Numbered from the stretch's first letter, positions 34,416 to 46,135 are shown. The stretch: DNA of 64,000 nucleotides from Panicum virgatum (GCF_016808335.1 NC_053149.1:38332118-38396117), one strand, 5' to 3'. The notes: a model not told the origin generated them from the sequence alone. Numbers and translations are program-made.

Positions 34416-35164
34416 CTGAGCTGGGATAAAAGGAAATACAGATTGGTAAGGTCAAGGAAAAGAGGTAAACTCCAGATAGGTGTTACATAAATCCGGGAAC
34501 TAGGAACTAGAGAATAACTCTTCTGTTTCGTCTGAGAGATTTTCAACTTCTCTTGTACTAACTGTAGGACGGGGTGTCACATCCCTACCCCCTTACAGAA
34601 ACCGACGTCCTCGTCGGTGAATCTCTGGATATCACCTTCTCTTCACGCTATCCTTCTTCTCAACAAGACAGAAACCCAAGGCTTGATAAGGTAGAGAGGA
34701 TAGAGTGGATGGTTTTACCCCCAACGATCTAACTCATTTTATTATTTAATTAATTTTAACTTAAGACTGATTTTCTTTAAACAAATTTAACTACTAAACT
34801 ATGCAATCATCCAAAAATCCAAATCAAATATGTAGCATAATAACAAGCATACAAATTTCACAACTTAGCCGAGTTTAACATACGACTCGACTAACACATC
34901 GCGTCGCAGAACGTGCTATCGGATTATTATAAAGGGTTACCTAGCTGATACTCATGGTGGTCAGATGACTGATTCAGGCCAAAATCTACTGAAAAACTAT
35001 TCTTCAGAGAGAGAAATCAAGGCAAGACAGGTAAAAGTCATAGAATTCAAGGGGTATAATAGTAAAATAGTTTCAGCAGGTAAGGATTGGAGAGAAGAAG
35101 TCCTAAAACTCGACCAGTTCTATCTAGGCTTCGTCCTACAGTCGATACCGCTCTGATACCACTC
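34416..35164 (-). other. Tekay-2 leader with an embedded LTR-end-like junction
   Basis: At about 34572-34635 the + strand reads GGGGTGTCACATCCCTACCCCCTTACAG-like sequence followed by CGTCCTCGTCGG. This resembles the LTR/PPT junction of Tekay elements (GGTGTTACATACCCTACCCCCTTAAAG). From 34670 to 35164 the sequence is the normal Tekay leader, as at 50820-51302. The primer site is 35161-35150 and no credible ORF is present. Confidence 0.6.
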
Positions 35165-36277
35165 TGTAACACCCGGTTTATAAAAGAACATAAACCGAGC
35201 AATCATATACGTGCCAGGATCATGTCACACGTATATACAACAGAATGAACAGTATATCACAGCACATATCACGTAAAAAGATATAATAAAGCGAATACGA
35301 ATGTTATTTATTACATTAATGACAAAAATGTCTGATACAGCAGAAGCGAAGTACAAATACGAATAAAACTCTCCGAAGCTAAGCAGGGCGCCACAGGGAC
35401 GTCGACTGGGAGACGAACGCCTAGAAGTCCTCATAGTCCTGGTAGCGCTGAGCGAACTCCCTCGCGTCGACAGGAACTGAGCAGCAGTAGCGTATCCGAG
35501 AGGAAAAAGTAGAGAAGAGGCAAGAAGTGAGTACACAACTTGTACTCAACAAGTATAACACAAACCATGAGGCTCTAAGGTTGGCTACTCAACTGCATTA
35601 GCTTTTAAGTGTTGGCAAAATTTTATTAAAGCTATTTACTACAAGTTGATGAATTACCATTAACCCAGTTACATAATAATTAATCAGAATTAATTCAGAA
35701 ACTACTGAGAACCATACCAAAACCACCAAGGTAACCCCGAGAGGCGACAACCCCACTAATCAAAAGGAGGATCTGGGCCGCTCATAACCGTGAGCACGGC
35801 TAGTATACCAGTTTTACACTCTGCAGAGGTTGCACATCTTTACCCACAAGTCGTGAGCTACGCCAGTTGTTCATCACACTTCCTTAGGTGAGATGACTAG
35901 CAAACTCACTACGAGGCCTTTACAAAGAATCTCGTTGGTAAGGAGTAACCGCGAGGGTCGGATCGGCGACTATGGAGCAGGTCTAGTGGGCGTCATCGAC
36001 GAGGCCACTCAGTACGAGGGACATAGAAGCTTACCACCCTTGCCCCGTCGGTAAGTTACTCCAAACCAAAAAGACCTAATTATTACGCCAAGACCGTCTC
36101 ATTCCAATCTTGTGGTAGCGCTGTTGTCCCAGGTTGTCGCTCTATGAACCGGTCCTTATGGAGAGTGGCCAACCTGGCAGTAAGCACCGTGCTGGCCCCC
36201 TAAACCATGTTTCTAACAAAAACCAATTTTAACAAGACGTGAGCCACTCAAGCCACACAGAGGGCCCGGGTGTTACA
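35165..36277 (-). repeat. 5' LTR of Tekay-2, truncated (1,113 bp)
   Basis: It matches the first part of the LTR at 29632 from TGTAACACCCGG as far as CACACAGAGGGCC, then jumps to CGGGTGTTACA and the TSD. About 2.5 kb, including the promoter block, is missing. The last 12 bp, CCGGGTGTTACA, are the inverse complement of this LTR's own first 12 bp rather than the usual TTAGGGTGTTACA. Confidence 0.85.
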
Positions 36278-38204
36278 AAGGGAAACAAAGGATAACCCTT
36301 AGCCTAGACACCACGCCTACGCTACTAATTACTACTGCAGTCTAACTACGTATGACATCCCGTAGCAAACTACAACAATCTGTATGAATACAGAGCGACG
36401 AACCCGCGAGTAAGAGAACTGATCTCACTCAACTACAAGCACTACTAGCATCTACTATACCAAGTAAAATACTAGGGATAGGAACCATGAATACTTACTA
36501 AAACCCAAAGAATGTAGCAGCATCCGTAGAGGTACAAGCTGGGGCAGAATGCCGACACCCCGGCACTTCTCCCGAACTACTCCCTCACAATCGTAGAGGT
36601 ACAAAAATGGAGAAGAGCGCCGAAGACCGGCGCCCCTCCAGAGTACCTCTACCCTCTCCCTACTCTAAGACACTTCTAAACCAAGAGAAGGCTTGAGAGA
36701 GCACTTTGAAGGATGTGAACTCCAACTTGGTGGGTGTGTTGAAATGGAGCCCCTCCCCTCATATTTATAGAGGAGGTACATGATGCTTTCGGCCGAGGAT
36801 TGCAGCTCTACCCCCTGGAACCGACCTTGGGAGCTAGTGAGGAGCTGCCACGCGTCAAAGATGAGGCGGTGGGGCCCATTGGCTAGGTCGGGTGACCTAG
36901 CTGGTCGGCCGGCCTTCCCGGTGCTCCAACCGCCCCCAAGTTTGGTGATTGGGCCGTCCTAGTGTCCCTTGTCCTAATCCAATGGGGTATGGCCTGTCCT
37001 ACGCTTGTTTGCTTGGGTATTTAGGCTTGTTTTGATCCATTTCAGCCTGATTCTCATGCTCTAGTTGGTTGCGCATTTTGCCTTGATCTGTGGAGTGTGT
37101 TTTCATGTCTTGAGGTGTGTTTTCACCCTTATTTCACTTGCATACAAATATTACCAACACTCGTGGAAATGGTTAGTAATAAACCCATATCACTATGTTG
37201 ATGTTTACATTTTATGTATTTATGTAGGAGTTGACGGTCTAGATTTGGTACTTAAGAGCCGTCAACAGTGTTCTTGCTCTATTGCTCTCGAGCCCAGGTG
37301 CTCAAAGTTCTGAGGGGAGCTTACAAACAGTATCCAGCAGTGTCGAACCTCCAGGAGTCCAACCCTTTCCTATGCGGGGGGTTTGCCCTTTTATAGTTCA
37401 AGGTGGGGCCCCCATTTACATATATCTAGTGCTATGTCTTGGCTCCGTCTGGGAGTCCTTTGTCCTTGTCAATCGTCGGGGCCCACTCAGTCAGTCGGGA
37501 GTGGGGAGGCTTGAGTCTGGTTGGTTTTCTTGGGCAACGGGTTGTCCAAGTTCTGTCCCATCCTGGGCCAGTCAGGATAGCCTGGTCACTCAGATGGTCA
37601 CTCAGGGATCATCTCCGGTCTTATCCGCCTGTGCCTACGCTACTTATCCACAGGGCTACCTCATGTCCTCCTCGCGTAGCCCCTGCCTGTAGGCAGCGCG
37701 CCCGGTGAGGGGTGCCATACCGAGGCTAGGCAGGGCCGTCCGGTCACGCTCACTGGCATAATGGAGTGGTGCGCAGGGGTGACCATCATTACGACACAGG
37801 AGGCGACGTCCGTTGACGCCCTCTCCCGTTGTGTCATGGGGCCCGCATGGGAGGAGTTGTCCCCTTGTCAGAGAGCCATGTAGCCTATGTTCACGCCGCG
37901 CAATAAGGGGAGCAGGCGTCGTGGAGCCTGTACGGGGGCCTGGCTTGACCGGCACGCCTGTCGTGCAGGGCGGCAATCTTGGAGCGCTCGGCTCGGGTCG
38001 TCCGGTATGGCTCTGACCCTGGGTGCTAGGTCGGGGAGCCTCCATGTGTCGCGGGAGGTCAGGCTCCCGGCCGTGTTGGCTTATGAAGGAAGGCAACCGC
38101 TCACGCTGGTTGGTGGGCCGCGCCGCGTCCAGCCCAAGAGACTTGTTGGGCAGCCCTTATGCGAGTCAGGCCCGTCAGGGGTCCCGGGTTTACACCCCCG
38201 TCAC

Positions 38205-39330
38205 ATGGCGTCAAGCTCCTCCAACGCTACAGCTCACCTCGGACCACCCATCTCCGAGAAACTCACCCGCGACAACTTCCTATTGTGGAAGGCACTTGCC
38301 TCCGGTTAGGGGTGCACAGCTAGAAGACATCCTTGACGGAATAGATGCAGCTCCGGCAAAAACCATTGAGGATGACAAGAAGCAAGTTGTCCCCAATCCG
38401 GCGTACTCAACTTGGTTGGCAAAAGATCAACAAGTACTTGGATACCTAGTCAATTCCCTCTCTACTACGGTGCTAGCTTAGGTGGCTACCCTGAAGTCGG
38501 CATCAGAAGTTTGGAGGGCGCTGGAAGGCATGTACTCGGCACAAACACGTGCATGAGTTACCAATCTGCGCATGCAACTTGCAAACCTCAAGAAGGGAAG
38601 CATGAGTGTTGCAGCGTACTTTAACAAGATGAAGACCCTTGGAGATGAAATCGCTGCTGCAGTGAAACCCATTGACGATGATGAGATGGTATCTTTTATC
38701 CTGAATGGTCTTGATCATGATTATAATCCCATAGTCTCTTCTTTCCTTGGGCGTTCAGATCCCATCTCTGTTAATGATCTGTATGCTCAAGTTATGTCAT
38801 ATGAACTGCGATTGGAGATGCTCCAAGATCAACATAATGGAGGACAGTACCAATCTTCATCCAATTCAGCTTCTAGAGGCCGACGAAGCTACAACAACCG
38901 TGGACGTGGTAGCAACCGTGGACGCGACCGTGGTGGTAGCAACTCTGGAGGGAACAACAACAACTCCAAGACTGGACAAGCCACCACCACGCCTCGTTGT
39001 CAAACCTGTGACAAGCCAAACCACACTGCTTTGGAGTGCTGGTACAGATATGATGATGATTACCAGCAGCAAAGCAGTGGGAACAAATCAGGAGGAGGAC
39101 CGTCTGCTGCATATGGTATTGACACTAACTGGTATGTGGACAGTGGTGCGTCAGGCCATGTTACTGCAGATTTGGAGAAGATATCCGTGAGGGACAAGTA
39201 TGGAGGACATGATCACGTAAATACTGCAAATGGTTCATGTATGAAAATTAGTAATATTGGTCATGTGTCTTTACATACCCCAAGTAAGAAATTTGCTCTT
39301 GAGAAATATTTTGCATGTTCCAAGCGCTCA
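38205..39330 (+). pseudogene. copia-1 gag and protease
   Basis: It starts ATG 38205 (MASSSSNATAHLG). A frameshift near 38300 leads into RGAQLEDILDG, then TAG at 38479-38481 (VLA-stop-VAT) and TGA at 38554-38556 (TRA-stop-VTNLRMQL). It then continues open from MQLANLKKGSMSVAAY to a Gly/Asn/Arg-rich tail and zinc knuckle CQTCDKPNHTALEC (about 38997-39040). The protease has WYVDSGASGHVT (about 39129-39165). A frameshift near 39300 ends this frame. It encodes the particle protein and aspartic protease. Confidence 0.82.
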
Positions 39331-42300
39331 TAAAAGTCTTGCATCCGTTCATCGGCTAGCGCTTGACAATAATGTATACTTTGAGTTTCATCCCAATTTT
39401 TCCCTGATTAAGGACCGAGCAACGATGAGAGTCCTTCATTGAGGAAGATGTGAAGGAGGACTTAACCCATTAGGGCTGGATGCAGCAGGAGCAGGAGGAA
39501 GAAATAAATTAGTGTTTGGAGTTAGCAAACCATCTACTCAAAGATGGCATAGTCGTTTGGGTCACCCCGCTTTCCCTATTGTCAAGCATGTTCTTAGGAA
39601 CAATAATTTGTCTTTTCTTGATGATACTAGTAATGAGTCAATTTGTGATTCGTGTCAAAGGGCCAAGAGCCATCAGCTTCCATATGCCAAATCTTGTCAT
39701 GTGTCTACTGCTCCTCTTGAGCTCATTCATTCTGATGTTTGGAGACCAGCCCCTATTTCAGTTGGTCGAAATACCTACTACATAAGCTTTATAGACGATT
39801 ACAGTAGATACACATGGATTTATTTGTTAAAGAAAAAGTCAGATGTCTTTCAAGTCTTTAAGAATTTTCAGAGTTTAGTTGAAAGAAAATTTGATAAGAA
39901 GATCTTGGCCATGCAAACAGATTGGGGTGGAGAATATGAAGGATTGAATTCTTTTTTTCAGCGAATTGGTATTGCTCGTAGGGTATCTTGTCGTCATGCA
40001 CATCAGCAAAATGGGTCAGCAGAAAGAAAGCATCGACACATAGTTGATGTTGGCTTAGCTCTACTTGCAAATGCTTCAATGCCCTTAAAATTCTGGGATG
40101 AAGCATTCTTGACAGCAACATATCTAATTAATCTCCTGCCAAGCAAGGTTATTGATTATCATACACCAATGGAGCTCCTTTTCAAGGAAAAGCCAGATTA
40201 TTCCTCTCTCCGTGTATTTGGTTGTGCATGCTGGCCAAATCTAAGGCCCTTCAATGCCAAGAAACTTTCTTTTCGTTCCAAAAGATGTGTGTTCCTCGGA
40301 TATAGCTCAATGCACAAAGGGGTCAAATGTTTGGATGTCTCTACTAGACGAGTTTACATATCCCGTGACGTGGTCTTTGATGAGTCAGTGTTCCCGTTTG
40401 AGGCCCTTCATGAGAATGCCGGAGCAAGATTAAAAAAGGAAATTTTGTTACTTCCTGAGCATCTTTTTCATACTAGTACTGGGGTTGTAAATTGCATAGA
40501 TCCAAATATTAATAACAGTGCCTGTAGTGTTGACCATGATGTGCAGGATGATGCAGGGCAAAATCCTGGTGAACACAAAGCACCAATGCCTCAGTTCGAA
40601 GACAATAATCATGCATCAGATGAAGACATTAGCGCTGACATCCAGGAAGATACTCCCGCCAGCCCAGGTGCTGGATCCCATGCTGATTCTCCAACTGGAT
40701 TGGCACAGGAACAAGCTATCTCTGGTGTTGCTCCTACACAGCTTCCGACGCTGCCCGCTATCGGCCAAGGGGGGACAATATCTACGGCCACGACGACTGC
40801 ATCAGCACTAGCACCATCTATGCCTCCGGTGCATCCATCAACACCTTCCCGGCCAAAGACCAGATCACAAAGTGGGATTGTTAAGAAAAAATTGTTTATT
40901 GATGGCACTGTTCGATGGGGAAATTTGTGCTCTACTGGTGAACCTGATCATCTACAAGAAGCATTAAATGATTCAAGATGGAAACAAGCAATGTAGGAGG
41001 AATTGAAAGCTTTGCACAAAAACAAAACATGGCATTTAGTTCCAGCAACCCAAGGTAACAATTTAATTGATTGCAAATGGGTTTACAAAGTGAAAAACAA
41101 AGCAGATGGGAGCATTGATAGATTCAAAGCAAGATTAGTAGCAAAAGGTTTTAAACAACGATATGGGATTGATTATGAAGATACTTTTAGCCCGGTTGTT
41201 AAAATCGCTACTATTCGACTTGTACTATCTATTGCAATATCTAAAGGATGGTGTTTGAGGCAATTAGATGTACGGAACGCATTTCTTCATGGTGTTCTTG
41301 AGGAAGAGGTGTATATGAGACAACCACCAGGTTTTGAGGATGCTAGATTTCCAAATCATGTTTGCAGATTGGACAAAGCTATCTATGGATTAAAACAAGC
41401 TCCAAGAGCCTGGTATTCAAGGCTGAGTCAAAATTATTTGATCTTGGGTTCACGGCTTCTAAATCAGATGCATCTTTGTTCATCTTCAACAAATCAAGCA
41501 CTATTATATTTATGCTAATTTATGTGGATGATATTATAGTGACAAGTTCATCTATGGAGGCTATCTCAGCATTAATTTAGAATTCGAGAGCTGAATTTGC
41601 ACTAAACGATTTGGGTAATTTGAACTAATTCCTTGGCATTGAAGTTAGTCGGACTCAGGGAGGCCTTCTACTGTCACAAGAGAAGTATGCGTCTGATATT
41701 TTGACAAGAGTTGGAATGAAGAATTGCAAAGAAACACCCACTCCATTATTAGCTTCTGAAAGATTGTCATGCAAGGATGGAGTATTGTTATCACAAGAAG
41801 ATGCTACTCGGTACAGAAGCATTGTAGGGGCTGTGAATAAGGTGTGCCAGTTCCTGCATAGTCCCACAACAGTGCACTGGTCAGCTGTAAAGAGGATCCT
41901 GAGGTATATCAAGGGAACTATAGGCATTGGTCTCACGATAAGCAAAGCAACAATGAATGTTTTGAATGCATTTTCGGATGCAGATTGGGCAGGCAGTGTA
42001 GATGATAGAAGGTCAACCGGAGGGTTTGCCATCTACTATGGACCAAATCTGATCTCCTGGAGTGCAGGAAAACAACCAACGGTATCTCGTTCAAGCACAG
42101 AAGCAGAAAACAAGCCGTTAGCAAATGCTACTACTGAGACTATATGGATTGAAGCTCTGCTAAGTGAGTTAGGCATTAAATTACAAGAGCCTCCATGCTT
42201 ATGGTGTGACAATCTTGGCGCTACATATCTATCAGTTAATCCAATGTTCCATGCTCGAGCAAAGCACATAGAAATTGATGTTCACTTTGTCAGGGAAAGA

Positions 42301-42448
42301 GTTGCTAGCAAACAACTGAGAATCCAGTTGGTGTCTACAAAGAAATAGTTGGCAGATGGATCAACAAAAGCCTTGACAGCTCAGGAGTTTGAGAAGTTCA
42401 AAAGCAATCTCAACCTTAGGGACAAACCCAGTTAAGATTGAGGGAGGC
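39331..42448 (+). pseudogene. copia-1 integrase, reverse transcriptase and RNase H
   Basis: After NILHVPSAHKSL the integrase zinc finger follows (HSRLGHP...CDSCQ, about 39541-39660). Catalytic residues lie in HSDVW, DWGGEY and NGSAERKH. The ORF 39512-40996 ends at TAG 40994-40996 (AM-stop-EELKAL). RT runs from [13 protein letters not shown] through [17 protein letters not shown] and [12 protein letters not shown] frameshift near 41425 precedes the catalytic IYVDDIIV (about 41518-41541). TAG at 41578-41580 and a TAA near 41627 follow. RNase H (41701-42348) has [16 protein letters not shown] and ends at TAG 42346-42348 before LADGSTKAL. The polyprotein is dead at five or more places. Confidence 0.85.
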
Positions 42449-42649
42449 TGTTAGAAGAATCCATCAAATGTATGTGACAAGGACTCGGTTAACCAATATT
42501 GCTACGATAGTTCTTGTATAGATAGAGCTGGTTTAAACTGAGTACCTTGTACTACAAGTTGTAATCAAACTCTTGTAATCTCTAGGGTTGTTTCCTATAT
42601 ATATTAACACGAAACCGTGTGCAGGACAAGATAGGCAGCCACGTTAACA
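42449..42649 (+). repeat. 3' LTR of copia-1 (about 201 bp)
   Basis: It is preceded by the purine tract GATTGAGGGAGGC. It starts TGTTAGAAGAATCC and probably ends CACGTTAACA. The 5' LTR is not available for comparison, so the end is set by the TGTTA/TAACA inverted ends only. TATATATTAAC at about 42597-42607 is AT-rich. Confidence 0.6.
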
Positions 42650-42786
42650 AAATTGCTATGAATTCTTTTAGGCTCGCGGGCCATCAGGCCATGCATCGGG
42701 CGGGCCATGCATCAGGCTTCTTTTGGCCCAGCCTGAACCCGGCTTGAGATATGATTAGGTATACTTCAACTTTCTCAATGAGTACC
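42650..42786. other. Short spacer between copia-1 and Tekay-3
   Basis: It contains GGGCCATGCATC twice (about 42690 and 42704) and no ORF. The Tekay-3 target site GTACC (42782-42786) is at its end. The sequence continues at 54648 beyond Tekay-3. Confidence 0.5.
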
Positions 42787-45700
42787 TGTAACACCCGGTT
42801 TATAAAAGAGCATAAACCGAGCAATCATATACTTGCCAGGATCAAGTCACACGTATATACAACAGAATGAACAGTATATCATAGCACATATCACGTAAAA
42901 AGATATAATAAAGCGAATACGAATGTTATTTATTACAATAATGACAAAATGTCTGATACAGCGGAAACGAAGTACAAAATACGATAAAGCTCTCCGAAGC
43001 TGAAGCAGGGCGCCACAGGGACATCGACTGGGAGACGAAGCACCTAGAAGTCCTCGCAGTCCTGGTAGCGCTGGACGAACTCCCTCGTGTCGGCAGGAAC
43101 TGAGCAGCAGTAGCGTAGCCAAGAGGAAAAAGTAGAGAAGAGGCAAGGGTGAGTACACAACTTGTACTCAACAAGTATAACACAAACTATGAGGCTCTAG
43201 GCTGGCTGACTCAACTGCATTAGCTTTTAAGTGTTGGCAAAATTTTATTAAAGCTATTTACTACGAGTTGATGAATTACCATTATCCCAGTTACATAGTA
43301 ATTAATCAGAATTAATTATGATACTACTGAGAAACAAACCAAACCAAGCCACCAAGGTAAACCCCGAGAAGCACCTCCCTCGTCGGAAGGAGATAACTTC
43401 ACTAATCAAAAGGAGGATCTGGGCCGCTCATAACCGTGAGCACGGCTAGTATACCAGTTTTACACTCTGCAGAGGTTGCACATCTTTACCCACAAGTCGT
43501 GAGCTACGCCAGTTGTTCATCACACTTCCTTAGGTGAGATGGCCAGTGACTCACTACGAGGCCTTTACAAAGAATCTCGTTGGTAGGGAGTAACCGCAAG
43601 GTTGGATCGGCGACTATGGAGCAGGTCTAGTGGGCGTCAAGACACGAAGCACAGACGAGGCCACTCAGCACGAGGGCCATAGAAGCTTACCGCCCCTGCC
43701 CCGCAGGTAAGTTACTCCAAACCAAAAAGATCTAATTATTACGCCAAGTCTATCCCATTCTAGCCTTGTGGTAGCGCTGTTGTCCCAGGTTGTCGCTCTA
43801 TGAACCGGTCCTTATGGAGAGTGGCCAACCAAGCACTAAGCACCGTGCTGGCCCCCTAAACCATGTTTCTACAAAAACCATATTTTAACGAGACGTGAGC
43901 CACCCAAGCACGAAGCACAGAGGGCCACTCTCAGAATTAAGTTCAAGTAAACCATTAATCAAATTAATTAAAAAGGACCAGAGTATGTTATAGCGCAGCA
44001 ACCTAGCACAGCTAACCAAAATGCAACCCAAAGGTACATATAAAGGATATAAAGTGGCTAGGACAGTCCTTATAGGCATACAGTATTAAATGCAGTATGA
44101 AAATGTATTTAAAAGTGATGGGTTGTTCATGTTATACTTGCCTTCCTCGTACTGCTCTGGCTGCTGCTCAAACTGCTTCGAAGACGGCTGCTCCGGGTAC
44201 TGTTACTGGGGCTCCTCAGATGGATCAACGTCTACTCACGAACACATGGCCAAAACAATGCACAAAATAAGCATACAGGCAAACATTAACAAAAACTAAG
44301 AAACAATACATCAATACATAAAGACAGCACACTAAGCTACTCTAATACTGTTCTACGCGTTACAACGATCGTGTGGATATAAAGAACGCTAAAAACGGAG
44401 CTAAAGCGCATTTTCTAGGCTAAAAACAAGTTCTAGGGGCTTATTTATAAGAAAACTGAAGCTTCAGGGGCTTTTCTGCTAAAACCGAGGACTAAAACGT
44501 AAATAAACATTAATTCTAGGGTCTAACTCGCAAAAGAACAGGGGCTGGACGGCGGGTTCAAATTCTAGGAAGCTCAGGGGCTAAAACGTTAAAACTAGGA
44601 CCTCTACGTAATTATTTTTCAAAAGGGCTGGACTGCGGGTTGATTTCAACAGAACCGGGGGTCTCTTTAGCAAAAGCGACAAGCCGAAGGGGTATCCTCA
44701 GATCTGATCCGTTGGATTCAGATCTGGCGGCTCAGATCTAAATGGGGCAAGATCTAATCTGGATCGTTGGCTACGGATCTGACGGCTGAGGTGAAAAGGG
44801 GCACAGGAGGCGGCGGTGGGCTGCCGCCGGCGACGAATCCCGCGGCGGCGCTCGCCAGGGACTCGCCGGAGCTTGCTAATCCGGCATTCTGGGGCTCGTT
44901 TCGGCCTACGGTTTGTCCTGGGAGGTAGCCAGCGGCATGCGCAGTCCACTGGGGGCGAAGGGAAGGCTGCTCGGGGCTCGGACGGGGCTTGTGGCGGAGC
45001 GAGGCGGCGCTAGCTCGCCGGAGCACGGTGTTCGGCCGCGAGAAGGGGCTACGGACTGCACTAACATGCCAAAAGGGAGCACAGGCGGAGGATATTCTCA
45101 CCGAGGTTCGAATTCGGGGGATGGTGTGGCGCAGGGGGTCGGCGGCGTGAACCTGGCGGCGGAGCTCGACGGAGCGTGTCAACGGAGTCGACGCAGGGCA
45201 ATTCCGGGTGCTGGTCCGGCCGGAGGTGTCCGTGCGGGTCCTGCGAAGGTGTCCCAGGGGCCAATTAGGTCCGTAGTCACCGGAGGTTGCGAAAAGAGAT
45301 GGAGCAGGGGCTCACCGGCGTGGAGTCGCGGCGCTGCTCCGCTCCGAGCAGAGGCGAGGCGGGGCGATGCGCTGGGGTTGTGGCGGCGATTGTGAGGCGA
45401 GGTGGGGAGTAGGGGGTCCGCGGGGCGGTATTTATAGGGCGACGGAGCGCCCTTGGCGTGCGCGCCCGGGCGGGGAATCACGGCGAGATTCCCGACCGGG
45501 AGTTGCGCTGCGCGGGGGGGGGGGGGGGGGAGACGGGCCTGCCAAGCGGGCCCGCTCGGTCAGGGAGGGTGACGCGGTGGGGTCCAGGTGGCAGCAGGGC
45601 GACGCGCTCTGCGGGGGCTAGCGCGAGGCAGGCCGGGGAGCGGGCTGAACGGGGAGGAAGGGCTGCTCGCGGGCCGCGCAGGGGAAGGGAGCAGGTTGGG

Positions 45701-46135
45701 CTGGTGCGGTCTGTTGGGCCCGGAGGGGAGGAGTGGGCCGCCCGGTTGGGCTGAGCGCGGGGAAAGGGAGAAGTGCTGCGGCTGGGCCTAAAACTGGGTT
45801 TGGGTTGCTCACAGGTTTGGGCTGGGTTGGCCATCGGGCTTCCTGGGACTGGGTTTGGGTTTTGGCTGGTTTTCCTTTTCTATTTCCCTCTCACTTCTAT
45901 TTCTAATTCAAACAAAGTTTGAATTCAAATTTTGAATTTGAATTCAAACCACACTCAAATAAAATTATGCACCAGCATGAATGCAACAAAAAAAATTTAA
46001 ACCTATGATAAATTTTAATTAATTAAGGAACAAAAATTAGATTAAATGCCAACTAAACACAATAAACCTTAGAAAATTTAACTAAAGCCAATTAAATTTA
46101 TTAATAAATGCTGAAATTTAAATTAGGGTGTTACA
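42787..46135 (-). repeat. 3' LTR of Tekay-3 (3,349 bp)
   Basis: It runs TGTAACACCCGG to TTAGGGTGTTACA on the + strand. In sense orientation a TATA box (CTATAAATA) is at 45437-45429, about 0.7 kb into the LTR, so roughly 2.6 kb of LTR would be transcribed as leader or 3' end. A run of 17 G is at 45514-45530. The small sense ORF recurs at 43183-42926. Confidence 0.92.

Larger units (their letters stand above)
29632..36277 (-). mobile_element. Tekay-2: non-autonomous, chimeric Tekay-like element
   Basis: It is flanked by TSD AAGGG (29627-29631 and 36278-36282). A full LTR (29632-33242), a short internal region and a partial LTR (35165-36277) remain. The coding part keeps a zinc knuckle and protease but has no capsid, RT, RNase H or integrase. 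The primer site GCTCTGATACCA (+ strand, 35150-35161) is intact. It must have depended on proteins from full Tekay elements, or it was deleted after insertion. Confidence 0.85.
29267..37267 (-). repeat. Solo LTR, Athila-like (about 1,350 bp), split by Tekay-2
   Basis: On the + strand it begins TGTTGGGTATTTTAGCG and ends CTTAAGAGCCGTCAACA, flanked by TSD GTGTT. Read on the - strand it starts TGTTGACGGCTCTTAAGTAC, like the solo LTR at 8635 and the LTR at 57037. A TATA box (CTATAAATAT) is at 36780-36771. Its two parts are 29267-29631 and 36283-37267. There is no internal region, so it is a solo LTR. Confidence 0.85.
12547..38203 (-). mobile_element. Tat-lineage element Tat-2, host of the nested insertions
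   Basis: Read on the - strand it has a 5' LTR (38203 to 29123, interrupted), a primer site (29116-29100), a gag region, and a protease and RT that end abruptly at about 12564. Integrase, RNase H and the 3' LTR are absent. Tekay-1 (13670-26498) lies inside the protease, and a solo LTR with Tekay-2 inside it lies in the 5' LTR. Without the insertions the remaining Tat-2 sequence is about 4.8 kb. Lineage is inferred from the gag variant zinc motif, the LMDGGSSLN protease block and the RT block beginning EEIAKLLAAGFIKE. Confidence 0.8.
29123..38203 (-). repeat. 5' LTR of Tat-2 (about 1,075 bp, split by nested insertions)
   Basis: On the - strand it starts TGACGGGGGTGTAAACCC at 38203 and ends CCTGCAGCA at 29123. 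The two parts are 38203-37273 and 29266-29123, and the TSD copies GTGTT (29262-29266 and 37268-37272) mark the insertion. A TATA box (CTATAAAAGG) in - orientation is at 37396-37387. Short ORFs in it (for example 37656-38096) are not credible genes. Confidence 0.75.
38204..42649 (+). mobile_element. Ty1/copia retrotransposon copia-1, 5' LTR missing
   Basis: Order gag, protease, integrase, RT, RNase H is that of copia elements. The RT and RNase H blocks and a roughly 200-bp LTR fit the Ale/Retrofit (Hopscotch-like) lineage; this is inference from memory. The gag ATG lies 2 bp from the Tat-2 LTR end, so the 5' LTR and leader are gone. Several frameshifts and stops make it an old, dead copy. Confidence 0.85.

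Noticed and set aside
37656..38096. 146-codon ORF (-) next to copia-1
   Set aside because: It lies inside the Tat-2 LTR U3 region and is Arg/Pro-rich without similarity to a known family.
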